Origin: Myotis daubentonii
Taxonomy: Eukaryota > Chordata > Mammalia > Chiroptera > Vespertilionidae
Assembly: GCF_963259705.1 (NCBI RefSeq)
Contig: NC_081840.1
Coordinates: 117,665,074 to 117,729,073, forward strand
DNA: 64,000 nucleotides
Reading direction: 5' to 3'
A program made the position numbers and the translations under genes. Position 1 is the stretch's first letter, and every line of letters begins with the position of its first letter. Shown here one piece after another: positions 35,754-47,936 of this stretch. Below the pieces are notes generated by a model. The model was not told the DNA's origin. It was given only the letters and a program-made list of their open reading frames with translations, and ran no database searches.

Positions 35754-36135
35754 TCAGTGCGTATCATAGCAACTGGTCGCCCGGTTGTTCTGGTTATTCC
35801 AGTCCACCGGTTGTAACAGTCGCTTAGGATGTTATATATATATGTATGTATATAATCTTATTGCATATTCAAATTTAGTTATTTTACCTCTTACTTGTTG
35901 CAACTAAAAGCCAAGCTACAATAATCATCCTATACATATGTTCTTTATCACTAATGACTGATGTGATTTATTTTATTTATAACACTGTAAGATGCAGTTG
36001 CATATTATACATTTAAGCACCCGCTTTCAAAAAAAATCACTCAGTCATCCTGAAGCAGGAGCAGGATGACTGAGTCAGTAGTCATACTTAATTTTAATAT
36101 ATATTGTTAAATTGATTTTCAAAAAAGTATGTAGT

Positions 36136-36372
36136 GCCCTGGCCGATCGGTTGGAGCATCATCCTGTGCTCCGGAAAGGATCACAGGTTGGATTCCTAGT
36201 TAGGGCACATACTCAGTTTGCAGGTTCAATATCCATTCAAGGCACATATCCAGGCTGCGCATTCAATCCCCAGTCGGAGCATGTGGGATTTCTCTCTCCC
36301 ATCAATGTTTCTCTCTCTTTCCATCTCCCTTTCTCTCTCTCTCTAGAATCAATAAAAAACATTTTTTAAAAA
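36136..36372 (+). repeat. Ves SINE, variant subfamily
   Basis: Starts 'gccctggccgatcggttgga' with a longer central part than the common form, then 'tctctctcccatcaatg' and an 'aatcaataaaaaac' tail. The sequence before it (35843-36135) is AT-rich without a gene. Confidence 0.88.
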
Positions 36373-36404
36373 ATACATAGCAATGCATACTCCCAGCCAA
36401 CAGT

Positions 36405-36850
36405 TCATAGTAGTAACCGTTTCACAGACTCTACACCAACACTGAATATAATAAAATTTTTAAAATTTTCCAATTTTATGTGTATTTCATTTTGACTTAA
36501 TTGGCATTTCTCTGACTGCAAATGAGAAGGAACAACTTTTCATATGTTGATTAGCAACTTAAATTCTCTCTTCTGTGAATTGTTCATTTTTTCTATTGTC
36601 TTTTTTCTATCAACTTTATTTGCTTTCTTCTTACAATTCATTGGAGTTTTTTATATATTAGGGATATTAACATTTGCTTATTATTTCTGTGGCAAATATA
36701 TATTTTTTTACTTTGATTTTGTTGTCTTTTGCCCTATGTCTTTTTAATGAACTCAAATATATCTATTCTTTTTTATTTTATTCATCATAGTTTGCTCAGG
36801 AAGGTTTCTTGTACCCACTAGACATCAAAACATTTTCATGCATTTTTTAG
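36405..36850 (-). mobile_element. Ancient L1 LINE ORF2-region fragment
   Basis: The plus strand reads as antisense L1: 'ttggcatttctctgactgca', 'gtgaattgttcattttttc', 'tatattagggatattaac', 'tatctattcttttttatt'. Strongly diverged with many stops. Confidence 0.65.
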
Positions 36851-38343
36851 TGCATTTCAACTAATATTATCTTTAAGCAAAAATATAATATTTCTAAACC
36901 TTTCAATAATCAACTACAGTTAATGTAATGTCTGTCATTTTCTTCAATGTTTTCTTTTAAATATCAAATGCCTTATAAAATCTCAGAATATTTTATAAAA
37001 TGGAATTATATATATTATGTCTATATTGTTACAAATTAGTAATGAAAAATAGCAGTATAAAATGTTCAATTCAAAAACTTAAAATATTCTCAGACATACA
37101 ATGAGAAATGATACTAGTGGATATGTTTATCCACAAAGGACAAATACTGACTCATATGATGCTATAATGTAAAATGTTGTTATAGACATAGAAATTTTCT
37201 TGGTTTATATTTTTCTATGGTAATCTTTCAATGTAAATGAAAATCCATTATTCTTACACTTGGAAAACTATTTAAGCTATGGAAAATTTTATATTCATAT
37301 GAGATCTCCTGATTAGTACATTTGGGAGGTAAAGAAATTAATTTCAGGAATAGTACCATTGAAATAACAACTTTTTGCATTATAACCTCAAGCTATTTAT
37401 CTGGTTCTGTGCTACTCTTGCTTGAATTCAGAATATAAAAATGTGCCTGGGTTTAACATGATTAATTACTATAATGTTAATATTTTATGAGAAAATATAT
37501 TAAATCTTGTCTTGAATACAATTCATGGCTGGAGAGAGTCAGTACATTAATTTTGATGACTTAGAGAGATTGATGTATCCAAATGGGGAACTTGGATATT
37601 TATTTGAGATATTATGAAGTAACTTTAGAATTTATAAATTGATACTAAAATTTAGTAATTCTTTTTGTCATTGAATTAGAAAGATCAGTATTTGAAAACG
37701 ATTCATGCATAATTTTCAAAAGGTCACAATTGTTACTCTATTAATAAAGTCTCTTTACTAAACTTTTTATAACAATCCCATCAGACCAATAAACTTTGGC
37801 TTATAATTTTGAGAGAAACTTAAATGTCTTACTTTCCAAGTTTATTTCAAATAGTAAGATTATTTTATTTTATATAACTCCCTTTTCACTCCTTATTTTA
37901 TTTTTGTTTCCTTAAGAACTTTTATCAAGTCAAAAGGTATTTTTAAGTTACTTTTGTTCTGTTTATTAGATATAGGATATATCCCCAACTTGTGTGAATT
38001 TATTATAACGTTGTAGATATAACATGCACACTCAGGAAGATATTAACGAGAAAAACTGGAGACAAAATTCTGTAAATGTTTATTTAGGTAGTTTAAAATC
38101 AACTGAGTTGATTTACACCATGGGGATTGATAGAGCACAGGAGAATTGCAGAAATTAGTGAGTACTATGTTTGGAAGGATTTTGGATAGAATATTTTACA
38201 CTGATTAGTTTTCAAAGTACTGAAAGACTATGAATTTGACAACATAGTGAATATTTCAATGATTTTAATTAGTTTGAATAATACACAATATAAGTAAAAC
38301 TATTTAGGTGAATAACACATTCTTTATATTAGTTTGAGGAGAA
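36851..38343. other. No gene seen
   Basis: About 1.5 kb of AT-rich sequence without open frames of note or repeats I recognise. Confidence 0.55.
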
Positions 38344-38350
38344 TCCTATA

Positions 38351-38558
38351 TCTATATACATATAAAAGCCAAGCGACCGGAATAACCGGTTGCTATGATG
38401 TGCACTGCGACGGCCAACCGGCATGATTGGGACCCCAATTGCCCCCCCCCAACTGCCCACGTCCCCTTCCTCCCCCCACCAGCCCACCCCAATTGGCCCC
38501 CATCAGGGCAGGCCGGCTGGACCCCACCTGTGCACGAATTCGTGCACTGGGTCTCTAG
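38351..38558 (+). mobile_element. Inner Helitron, 208 bp, nested in another Helitron's 5' end
   Basis: 5' TCTATATACATATAAAAGCC after A 38350. The 3' hairpin 'gtgcacgaattcgtgcac' is followed by GGGTCTCTAG ending at 38558, next base T. It therefore sits between A and T, seven bases into the outer element. Confidence 0.94.
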
Positions 38559-38793
38559 TACTAGTAATAATAGGCTAATTTGCAAATTGAGCGAACAGTG
38601 GAACGACCAGTTGCTATGACACACACTGACCCCCAGGGGGCAGATTCTCAATGCAGGAGTTGCCCTCTGGTGGTCAGTGTGCTCCCACAGGGGAAATGCC
38701 CCTCAGCCAGAAGCCGGGCTCATGGCTGGCGAGCGCAGCAGTGGTGGCAGGAGCCTCCCCCACTTCTGCAGCAGTGCTAAGGATGGCCTAAGC

Positions 38794-39006
38794 CAGTGGT
38801 TGGCAAACTGCGGCTCACGAGCCACATGCAGCTCTTTGGCCCCTTGAGTGTAGCTCTTCCACAAAATACCACATGCGGGTGCGTGTACAATGAGATTGAA
38901 ACTTCGTGGCCCATGTGCAGAAGTCAGTTTTCGGCCAGGGCGAGTCTACTTTGAAGAAGTACTGTTGATGTTTGGCTCTGTTAACTAATGAGTTTGCCGA
39001 CAACTG
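38794..39006. mobile_element. Non-autonomous hAT inside the outer Helitron
   Basis: Ends CAGTGGTTGGCAAACTG and GAGTTTGCCGACAACTG. A perfect 8-bp duplication gcctaagc (38786-38793, 39007-39014) brackets it. The right terminal part ('ttggctctgttaactaatg') matches the inverted left part of 32783-32992. Confidence 0.94.
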
Positions 39007-39404
39007 GCCTAAGCTATCAGTGGACATCCTCTGAGGGCTCCCAGACTTGAGAGGGTGCAGGGTGGGCTGAGGAACCCCACCCCACTGTCCCAGTGCATGA
39101 ATTTCATGCATCAGGCCTCTAGTATTTACTATACTAGAATATTATAACTTTACATAGCTTCTTTATAAATGTCCAAACAAAAATCTTAAAATCAATAAGT
39201 AGATTTACAAAAATATTCATTCAAACACAGATCAGTGATCAACTATTTTTTTCATAAAAGAGGCATTTTGTTACCTCTTTTAAATACTACCCTTGCATAC
39301 AAACATGTTCAGCCTTCTCTATTCTTTTACTCACCTTTTGCTTTTCTGCAAAACATTTGTCAACACATGCCATTATATTATATAGTTATTTTTTTATTTT
39401 TTTC

Positions 39405-39520
39405 TTCCCTAAAATGTAAATCCTTTGAAAGCAAAGACTTTGCTTCACCACTGAATCCCAATTACTACAATGTTACTAAGCTTATAGTATCTCAATAAAT
39501 AAGTGTTGAATACATTATTG
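39405..39520 (+). repeat. L2 LINE 3' end
   Basis: 'aaatgtaaatcctttgaaag', 'actttgcttcaccactgaat', then 'tctcaataaataagtgttga' follow the conserved L2 3' tail. Sequence from 39521 to 40315 has no gene. Confidence 0.65.
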
Positions 39521-40329
39521 AATTATGGATTCATTATTTATTGAATGATGTTTACCATTGGGGAAAAGATAACAACAAAAAGGAATAAGCCTCATATTTC
39601 AGAATAAATGTCAGAATGATTAAATGATTATTTTTTAAAATATGACCACAAAATGGAATAAGGAATAATCAATATTTTAAGTATTAAAAAAAGAAACATC
39701 ACAAAGAAAAATTTTCATTTATGTGATTACCTACATGTCTAAAAGCCTGTCTGTATACACAAAAAATATTAAAAACCAATTAAAAACTAAGTGGCTAGTT
39801 GGTTGAAGTATTTGCTATAAATATATAAATAAGATAATATTCTTAATATATAATATTTACACAAATAATGATGAAAAATATTCAGCTTACTTAAATGATT
39901 CATCTACAAGCTAAAGAGAATCATTAAAATTCCTAAGAAATACAAATAACCACTATATTTGTGAAGAAAATACCATATCTTATTTTCAATTAGGTAAAAG
40001 GCAAAACAAAACCTTAGTAAGCCCATTTTTTATCCACCCTGTGACAACTAAGCAATTCAGAAATGGTGTCAATCTTAAAAAAAAAAAGAGAGAAAATTCT
40101 TACCCTTTGACCATGTGCTCCAACTTTCAGAATCTATTTAAATAAATTATCAGAATTGGATTAACATTTATGTACAAAGATCTTCTTCACAGCAAATTTT
40201 TTTGTTTATAAGGTTATAAAATAAGTACAAAATAAGGAAGGAATTAAATAATTGATGGCATAAGTAAATATGCAGTTGATTAAAATAAAGTGGTCAGGGA
40301 AATTTTACTGTCATTAGAAATATTTCATG

Positions 40330-40554
40330 CCCTGGGCAGGTAGCTCAGTTGGTTAGAGCATTGTCCCAATATGCCAAGGTTGCAGGTTTGATTCTGTTCA
40401 AAGCACATATAAGAATCAACCAATAAATGCACAAATAATTTTGTTTTAGGGAACAAAAAATCAATGTTTCTTACTCTTTTTTTCTCTTTCACACTCTTAC
40501 TCTTTTTCTCCCCTTCCTATCTCTCTCTAAAATCAATAAATAAAAATTTAAAAA
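40330..40554 (+). repeat. Ves SINE, variant subfamily
   Basis: Starts 'ccctgggcaggtagctcagt', with the longer middle seen also at 47695, and ends 'aatcaataaataaaaa'. A perfect 14-bp duplication agaaatatttcatg (40316-40329, 40555-40568) brackets it. Confidence 0.93.
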
Positions 40555-40620
40555 AGAAATATTTCATGATTACCTTTGTGACAAATAAAACCTGTAATGT
40601 CAAACTATACTCCCAGCAGG

Positions 40621-40621
<1 letters not shown>

Positions 40622-40665
<44 letters not shown>

Positions 40666-40680
40666 ATCTATCTATCTAAT
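40622..40680. repeat. (ATCT)n microsatellite
   Basis: A tetranucleotide run of about 14 units with one break near 40664, located 50 bp downstream of the Ves duplication. Confidence 0.96.
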
Positions 40681-40874
40681 CATCACCTATTATATATTTT
40701 ATAATATAAAACACTGTGTTGTATAGTAGTGATTATCTCTGAATAATGCTTTTATAAATTTATTTTTATAATTTTTGTAGTTTAAAATGTTCAATATTGT
40801 GTATGTCATGTTTATAATCTAGAAAATATGTAATAAATGCTACATAAAATTTATATAACATGTTTGAAGGCTCA

Positions 40875-41290
40875 TCCTATATAATAAAGAAGTAATATAT
40901 AAATTGACCATCACACCTTAGCACAAGATGGCTGCCCCCACGTGGTCACAAGATGGCCAGCAGGGGAGGGCAGTTGGGGGTGGCCAGGCCTGCAAGGAAG
41001 GGAGAGCAGTTCGGGGTGATCAGACTGGCAGGGAAGGGCAATTGAGGGTGAACGGGCCAGCAGGGGAGCAGTTAGGCATGGATCAGGCCTACAGGGGAGT
41101 GGTTAGGGGGTGATCAGGCTGTCAGGAAGAAGCAGTTAAGGCAATCACGCAGAGAGGTAAGTGGTTGGGAGCCAGCAGTCTCAGATTGTGAGAGGGATCC
41201 CAGATTGGAGAGGGTACAAGATGGGCTGAGGGACACCCTCCCCCAGTGCACCCCCTCCCAGTGCACAAATTTCATGCACTGGGCCTCTAG
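40875..41290 (+). mobile_element. Non-autonomous Helitron, 416 bp
   Basis: 5' TCCTATATAATAAAG after A 40874. The 3' hairpin 'gtgcacaaatttcatgcac' and CTAG at 41287-41290 precede host T. The interior holds about five imperfect repeats of a 'gatcaggcctacaggggagtg'-type unit (40940-41140). Confidence 0.95.
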
Positions 41291-41923
41291 TATTGAATAT
41301 ACTATTACTGGCTTGAAGACAGACATTTTGAGATATTTACATCTCTAGGAATGATGTAAATGATTCTGAAAACTCTAGAAATTTATCATATTCTGAAATA
41401 AAGATGATGGGTGTTATTGCAAAGACACAAAACACAAATTTCTGTGAAATTACTCATAAGAGTTAATGGGTGAATTAATCCAGAAGTAATTTAACTACTT
41501 ACTGTAAAATAAAGAACAATTAAGATAGCTGGATAGTATTTGTATTCCTCTGTGCATGTTAACAGTAATTAGCTAATAAACTCCAACTGATTTCTTATTC
41601 ACAACTGTCAGTCTTTTATTTGATGACAGATGATTAGACTATAGAACACATTTATTTGTAGCAGTTCTTACTGTAGAGATTAAGGTTTCTGTTCATAAAT
41701 TCTTTTACACACAATTTTTTTGTTGTTGTTGTTAGAAGAAAAACTAGTGCACCAAAGTCAAACTGAAATGATTGTATTACGTCTTAATTTTAGAAAAACA
41801 TGCTATCATACAATCTTTAAGGAGTTCAAATATGCTTTGATACAAGTACTATTATATAGATTGAAGTATAGATATTATTTTAAAAGCTTCTTATGAAGTA
41901 ACATGCTCACTTGAAGAAAGGCT

Positions 41924-41961
<38 letters not shown>

Positions 41962-42178
41962 CTGAAGAACTTAATCAGTACTTATTAATGATAAATGAAC
42001 CAGAAGGAAATTTTTAAGTAATACACTATATTTTAAAAATATATTACAGATTGTTTTTAACAGGTGAACATGTTACACTGATCATTTTGTTGGCTGATAA
42101 ATAGAACACTTACCACAATATAACTTCCTGGTAAAAGTAACCAGATGAAGGATGAAGAGAAAAATTAGGAAGGACTTC
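41291..42178. other. No gene seen; AAT microsatellite
   Basis: AT-rich, with an (AAT)n run at about 41926-41960 and a short GTT run near 41720. Confidence 0.55.
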
Positions 42179-42193
42179 CTATTTGGCTATTAT

Positions 42194-42410
42194 TATTATT
42201 TTTATTTTTTTTAATCCTCACCTGAGTATACTTTTTCCATCGACTTTTTTAGAGAGTGGAAGAGACATGGAGAAAGAAACATCAATGTAAGAGAGACATA
42301 TCGATTGATTGCTTCCCTGTAACCAAGGTATATGCCCTTGACTGAAATCAAACTCTGGACCCTTCAGTCCACAGGCTGATGCTCTATCTGCTGAGAAAAA
42401 CAGACCAGGG
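42194..42410 (-). repeat. Ves SINE, older copy
   Basis: Minus-strand Ves of the 'cagtccacaggctgatgctc' head type. A 15-bp duplication ctatttggctattat / ctatttggctattat (42179-42193, 42411-42425) is perfect although the body is diverged. Confidence 0.9.
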
Positions 42411-43206
42411 CTATTTGGCTATTATAATTAGCCTTTGCTAAGAGAGCCTACAGGGAACAGGTTCACCTTGGATAATGCTGGAAGGATTAGAATGAACCAC
42501 TCTCTAGGGAAACTCTTTTTCTTGATTTTTTTGCAGACTAATAAATCAGACAGATATCCTTGGGCACTCACATTTAGAAATCGCTATACCTTTTCTTCAG
42601 AAAAGACACTCATATAAGAGGGATTGGTGCTTTTGCCTCTCCAATCCGTCTTCAGGTTATGTGAGAAACCGTGAATGCTCCTGTGGTGTAGCAATAATAG
42701 GTCCTGTTGCAAGAATTGCAATTGCTGGAAGTATGACTTATAAAACTGGTTTGGAGCTGCTGCCCTCATCCACACACCCTTTTCTTTTCCCCTTCATTCA
42801 TGGTTATTGAAATTGTTTGTCCTTGTGATTTGGCACCTAAGCTCTAAAAAAATTTAGATAAATTAAAAGAGCTTCTCAGAAAAAAATCACAAAAATGATG
42901 AAAGAGTTGGAAGTATTGATTTATAAGGAAAGATTAAAAGAATGAAATGACTGGTTTGGCATCATATTAGAATGTGCCAGGATACCATAGCTATAAATAT
43001 TTGTAAACAGAAGGAGGAGGAAACTTTTTTTTTTTTTTTTAACAGTGGTCCAGTGAAGCAATGTCATCCAAGAAAGAGGTTAGACTATGTTTATAATGTT
43101 CTTCCTTCCAGGTCTCCTCACTACATATTCTGGCCATATGTCTACTTGGAAACAGATTAAATTAACATTCACTTTCCAGAACAACCACCTTATACTGCTT
43201 GATGTG

Positions 43207-43208
<2 letters not shown>

Positions 43209-43248
<40 letters not shown>
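43209..43248. repeat. (GA)n microsatellite
   Basis: Pure dinucleotide run of 20 units. Confidence 0.97.
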
Positions 43249-43251
<3 letters not shown>

Positions 43252-44654
43252 AAATACGAAAATTATTATTTGAGTAGAAATGCTGTGTGGTGTTTCTGAG
43301 CTTTCTTGGCCTTTCCCAAGTTTTTGTCTGCCAGTGTTGGTCAGGGCACCAAGCAGTTTCAGAAGGGCAAATGTTTGTGTTGTCAGCAGCATAGCTGTGG
43401 TGATTTTGCCCATTCCAGCACAATTAGCTCTTCTTGTTCCATGCGTAAAGAGCTTCACTCATTTATTGTAGGCAAACTTATCTCCGCCTCAGCAGCTGTG
43501 TGAACTGCTAGTTGTAGCTTCCATGGGTGAACCTGAACAGACGAGAAGGGCAGGGGTGGGACACCAAGAGGCACATTTTCCAGCTGTGCTCAGAAAGGCG
43601 TGTCTTCCTTCTAATCCAGAAGGGGAAAAAACCCCCACAAAATCTCCATGTAAACTCTTTCAGAAATAATATACTTTTGAGAAATGAATGGAGATTATGA
43701 AATTGAATTTTATTTTATTACTATGATAATATACTTGAGCAACTATTTAGCTGATATCTCATTGAATTGTATAGAAAACAAACTGCAAATTTCTCCAAAG
43801 GAATTTTATAGTTTTTACTGACGGTTGTTTTTTTTTTTTTTCAAATTTTGTTAATCATTTCTTGGAATTCTTGCATATTATGTCATCAAAGCAGTGTTAC
43901 ACGTGGTGATTCAATTTTAGATGAGACCATGAAATCTTATTTTACACACAAACTATTAAAATTCCATTCTGACTCTACCAAGTAACTCCTCTCACACTAT
44001 TTACATAGGAAAATGAACCCTAAGAATCAACATAGGCTACCCAGAAGACATTTCTTTAGTGGGCCACTTCACTCTGTGAAGATTTGTGCAGCTCAGATTA
44101 GCATCAATCACATTTGCTTTAAGGAAGGACCTCATTTTATTGTCATTCAAAAGAACTGAACTCTATCATCTAATAGACCACAGGATTAGGAGATTAGTGG
44201 ATTCAGTGTTGGAGAATCACATATATACCACTTTTTAGAGATGATACATCTGTATTGTCAAAGTAGAATTGATAAAATTCAGAGAAAACCATCTGAAATA
44301 AAGATGACAAAGTCAAACACTTGGGAATGCCCAGATTCTGTTTAAGTTTCATCTATCATGATGTGATTTGGTATAGGTGATTTCTCATTTTTTCCTTTTA
44401 TGAAGAATTTTCAAGAAATTCATTTTTATTCAAGCGGCTATTATTTTGAAATGTATGACCTTTTAGGTATACAGTCTAAATTTAAAAGTGCTAAGCAAAT
44501 AAAACATACATTGTAGACATACATTGAATATTACATTATATACTCTCATGCTAAATTGGATTTGTTGCAATCTAGAAATACTCTTTGTAGCTCATCTATT
44601 TTGACTTCAGATCTCTTCCTCTCTCCCTTCCTTCTTCCCTTCCTTCTGTCCTTC

Positions 44655-44721
44655 TTCCTTCCTTCCTTCCTTCCTTCCTTCCTTCCTTCCTTCCTTCCTT
44701 CCTTCCTTCCTTCCTTCCTTC
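44655..44721. repeat. (CTTC)n microsatellite
   Basis: Nearly pure tetranucleotide run of about 16 units within a longer pyrimidine tract (44610-44755). It creates a spurious proline/serine-rich frame. Confidence 0.97.
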
Positions 44722-46511
44722 CCTTCTTGCTCCTCCTTCTTTATACCTTTCTTCTTCTGACCCTTGTTATAAAATATTTTAAATGTTTATCAATTCATTT
44801 ACCATGCCATGTGACTTTCTGTTATAATTTAGTGAGCAGGAGCTGTTTGAAAATTGAATTTGTAGATAGTATCTGATGAGCATACAAATTCAATACAACC
44901 CAGATATTCAAGCATTTTTTAATAAACTTGAAAATCTGAAAGACTATATAAAATATATGAAAATAAGGGATACACTTGGAAGACAACATTCTCACTTAGT
45001 TTGTCATATTAACCAGATGATGAACAAAGACTAATTAATATCTTCAGCTCTGCAGAGCCTTACCTAATAGAGAAAAAAAGAGGCTGTTTCTGTGAGCACA
45101 TAAACTTATGCTAGTATGACCAAATTATTAGCTATTTTCAAAAGCTTTACTAACTGCTTTAGCATCAGGAATTCATATACTTGAATTTTAAAATTAAAAC
45201 TGTCTAGCAAAAATAAAAACTGTCAAGTGCTCCTACAGAATGAGATTTTGACAGTGCTCAGTTCATTAGTACTGTAATCTTTGATGCATTTGTTTTTAAG
45301 TAATTCTAGATAAGTAAAGTAAAATAATACCTATTGTCAAAACCATTGAGAAAGCTTTCATTTTGAGTATCATAATAACAAACACAATGTCAGACTGACA
45401 GGAGATAGCAAAGTATGGAAAGCATTTTTGTTAAATATGATGACATATTTCTTTGAAATTATTGGGTAGACCTAGCAGTTGAGATTTTTAGTTTCATTTA
45501 ATAATTTATAACCTTATATATTCAGAGAAATCTTCTTAGAAAAAAATTACAATGGAGGGAAAATCTATGTAAAGAAGAACAAGAAACAAAAGTAAAAAGT
45601 AAATGCAATCAATGCAATGAATAGTTTGATTATATTAAGCATACTAAAATATCAATAGCCAATTTTTTCTTATACTGTACTTCATATTATCTGATGTATG
45701 AATTGTAAAGATAATAAACACTACTTAACCAATAATTAGATTAATTGGAAATTGAATGAATTAATGTGGTACTGTATACGCAGACCTTCAACATTCAAAA
45801 TTATTTGATTTTAAAAGTCTGGTTATTTATAACTTCACTCTAACACATATGTGGAAAGGAGTTCTGTTTGAAGAAAAGGGAAAATAAATTAAGGCTGTTT
45901 CAAAATCCACAGAGAGTCAGTATCCCCTTTATGAGATTCAATTAGTGATGCAAATGTATTTGAATGAGAATTCATTAAATCTAAGGCTACTTGGGATAGA
46001 AGGCCAAGCCAGGTGTCTGTTTCAAGTTTAAGGATTGTTGAATTTAATGGTAGAGTGACATATAAGCAGATATATATATTCTGTCTGGTGTTAGGTTGCG
46101 AATTTTTAATTGTGCTAAACATGATATTAAAACACAACACCGCTACCATAAATTTTTTAAAAAAAAATAAAAACTAAAACCAAACCAAACAAAAACTAAC
46201 CCAATACAATCTCCTTTCAAAGAAAGGACACATTTCATCATCAACAACAACAAAAGCATAAAATTAAAGGAAGGGTAGTATCTCAGAAGAGTGCTTCAAA
46301 TTGTGTAACTAGAATTTGAAAACCACATTTTAATGTCATTTATTTTGTCAAATTTCCCTGCACTATGGTGAAAATATTCTCATAAATTGACTAGATATGC
46401 AGATCAGTGATACAGAACAAGTCTTTATTCTAAAAAAAAAATCAAATTATTCTAAGAATGGGAGCTGTGTAAACCGTCTAAGATACCCAGTTGGTACAAT
46501 GTTTTATTTTT

Positions 46512-46759
46512 CATTTATTTTAATATATCTTTATTGATTTTTCTTTCTTTTTTTTTTTTTTTAAGAAAGAGAGGAAGGGTGAGGGATAGAGAGATAGAAA
46601 TGTTGATGTGGGAGGAAGTCATCTATTGGCTCCTCCTGCAGGGACCCCACTTGGCATTGAGCCCACAACTTGGGCATGTGTCCTGACCAGGAATCGAATC
46701 AGCGACCTCTTCGGTCGTGGGTGGATGCTCAACCGCTTGAGCCGTGCCAGCTGTGCAGG
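46512..46759 (-). repeat. Ves SINE, full length
   Basis: Minus-strand Ves with a long T/A tail region. A 16-bp duplication acaatgttttattttt (46496-46511; one mismatch at 46760-46775) brackets it. Confidence 0.94.
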
Positions 46760-46986
46760 ACAATGCTTTATTTTTAAGAGTGAGGAAACCCATATTCCGA
46801 GGCTCATTAGGAGGCACTGGATAATAGTCATGCTTTCAATCTGCAAGTGATGAGTTAGAGGTCTGAGGGCTCAACAGGATCAGCTATTTTTGAGTAAAGT
46901 TAATATGCCTTTTCTTACCATAAATTATAGGTGACACTGAGAATTTTAAATGACCCCACAGTTTTCTCTGCATTTAGACATGGTGT

Positions 46987-47433
46987 GTTAGTTTTCTAGG
47001 GCTGCCATAATAAAATACCACAAACTGGGGGACTTAGCAAACAGAAATTTATTTTCTTACCATTTTGGAGCCTGGAAGCCCAAGATCAAGGTGCTGCAAG
47101 TTGACTTCGCCTGAGGCTCTTCTCTTGGCTTGCAGGTGGCTGCCCGCTTGCTGCCTCCTTAGCTTGCTGCCTCCTTACGTGGGGTATCTCTGTGTGCATC
47201 AGTCCCTGGTATCTCTTCGTGTTCTAACTTTATTTTCTTATCAGGGTACTAGTCAGATTAGATAGGGACCTACCATAATCCATAATGGCCTCATTCTAAC
47301 TTCTTCATTTTTATTTTTTAAAACACTTTTTATTGATTTTAGAGAGAGGAAGGGAGGGGGAGAGGGAGAGGGAGAGGGAGAGGGAGAGGGAGAGGGAGAG
47401 GGAGAGGGAGAGGGAGAGGGAGAGGGAGAGGGA

Positions 47434-47482
<49 letters not shown>

Positions 47483-47692
47483 GTTGCCTCCTGTATGTAC
47501 TTGGAAAGGAATCAAGCCCAAAACCTGGACATGTGCCTTGATCAGAAATCTACCAGTACTTTTCCATGCACAGAACCAACTGAGCCGCACCTGCCAGGGA
47601 TTAATTACTTCTTTAAAGACCTATCTCCAGATATGATTATAGCTTCAGGTACTTAGGGATAGGACTTCAACATATAAATCTGGGGTCAGAGG
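46987..47692 (-). mobile_element. MLT1-type MaLR LTR, split by a Ves SINE
   Basis: The plus strand reads 'tgttagttttctagggctgc', 'aaataccacaaactggg', then after the SINE 'tctttaaagacctatctcca' and 'ggacttcaacatata'. This is antisense to the mammal-wide MLT1 LTR as I remember it. It is ancient and has no internal genes. The Ves at 47307-47599 interrupts it. Confidence 0.7.
47307..47599 (-). repeat. Ves SINE with an expanded internal GGGAGA/GA tract
   Basis: The minus-strand head (ending 'gcacctgccaggg' on plus), centre and tail are present. The purine block that is about 25 bp in other copies is expanded to about 135 bp (47345-47479): GGGAGA units then pure GA. Frames reading this tract on both strands are artefacts. 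Confidence 0.93.
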
Positions 47693-47694
47693 GA

Positions 47695-47814
47695 GCTCTG
47701 ACTGGGTAGCTAAGTTGATTAGAGCATCATTTCCATATGCCAATATTGTCTGTTCTCTCTCTGGTCAGGGCACATACAAGAATCAACCAATGCATGTACA
47801 AATGAGTGAACCAA

Positions 47815-47881
<67 letters not shown>

Positions 47882-47936
47882 TCTCTTCCCCTCTCTCTTC
47901 CTCTCTAAAATCAATCAATTAAAAAAATTTAAAACA
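47695..47936 (+). repeat. Ves SINE with an expanded (TC)n tract
   Basis: Starts 'gctctgactgggtagct', has the longer middle like 40330, and ends 'aatcaatcaattaaaa'. The pyrimidine block is a (TC)n run at 47819-47872. Confidence 0.9.

Larger units (their letters stand above)
35150..35842 (-). mobile_element. Helitron with an embedded 28S rRNA segment
   Basis: The minus-strand 3' end is at the left: CTAG 35150-35153, then 'aagcccagtgcacaaatttg' hairpin. The right side ends 'cgcttaggatgttatat', the decayed antisense of the family's 5' end, merging into a TA-rich run. It shares interior blocks with 30776-31358 but additionally carries 28S rRNA-like sequence at 35533-35645 and a perfect inverted pair of CTCF-consensus motifs. 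Confidence 0.9.
38344..39122 (+). mobile_element. Outer Helitron with two nested elements
   Basis: The 5' end TCCTATA (38344-38350) is split from TACTAGTAATAATAGGC (38559 on) by an inserted Helitron. The 3' end is hairpin 'gtgcatgaatttcatgcat' then CTAG at 39119-39122 and host T. A hAT lies at 38794-39006. CTCF-like motifs at 38630-38643 and 38660-38673 each have mismatches. Confidence 0.92.
42426..46495. other. No gene seen; microsatellites only
   Basis: About 4 kb without a named interspersed repeat or supported exon. The open frames at 43162-43503 overlap a GA repeat, and 44556-44876 overlaps a CTTC repeat. 45889-46149 has no domain. Confidence 0.5.

Noticed and set aside
44556..44876. 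106-aa serine/proline/leucine-rich frame
   Set aside because: Driven by the CTTC microsatellite; no domain or splice signals.
47333..47656. Arginine/glutamate-repeat frame and its leucine/serine/proline counterpart on the other strand
   Set aside because: Translation of the GGGAGA/GA tract inside a Ves SINE.
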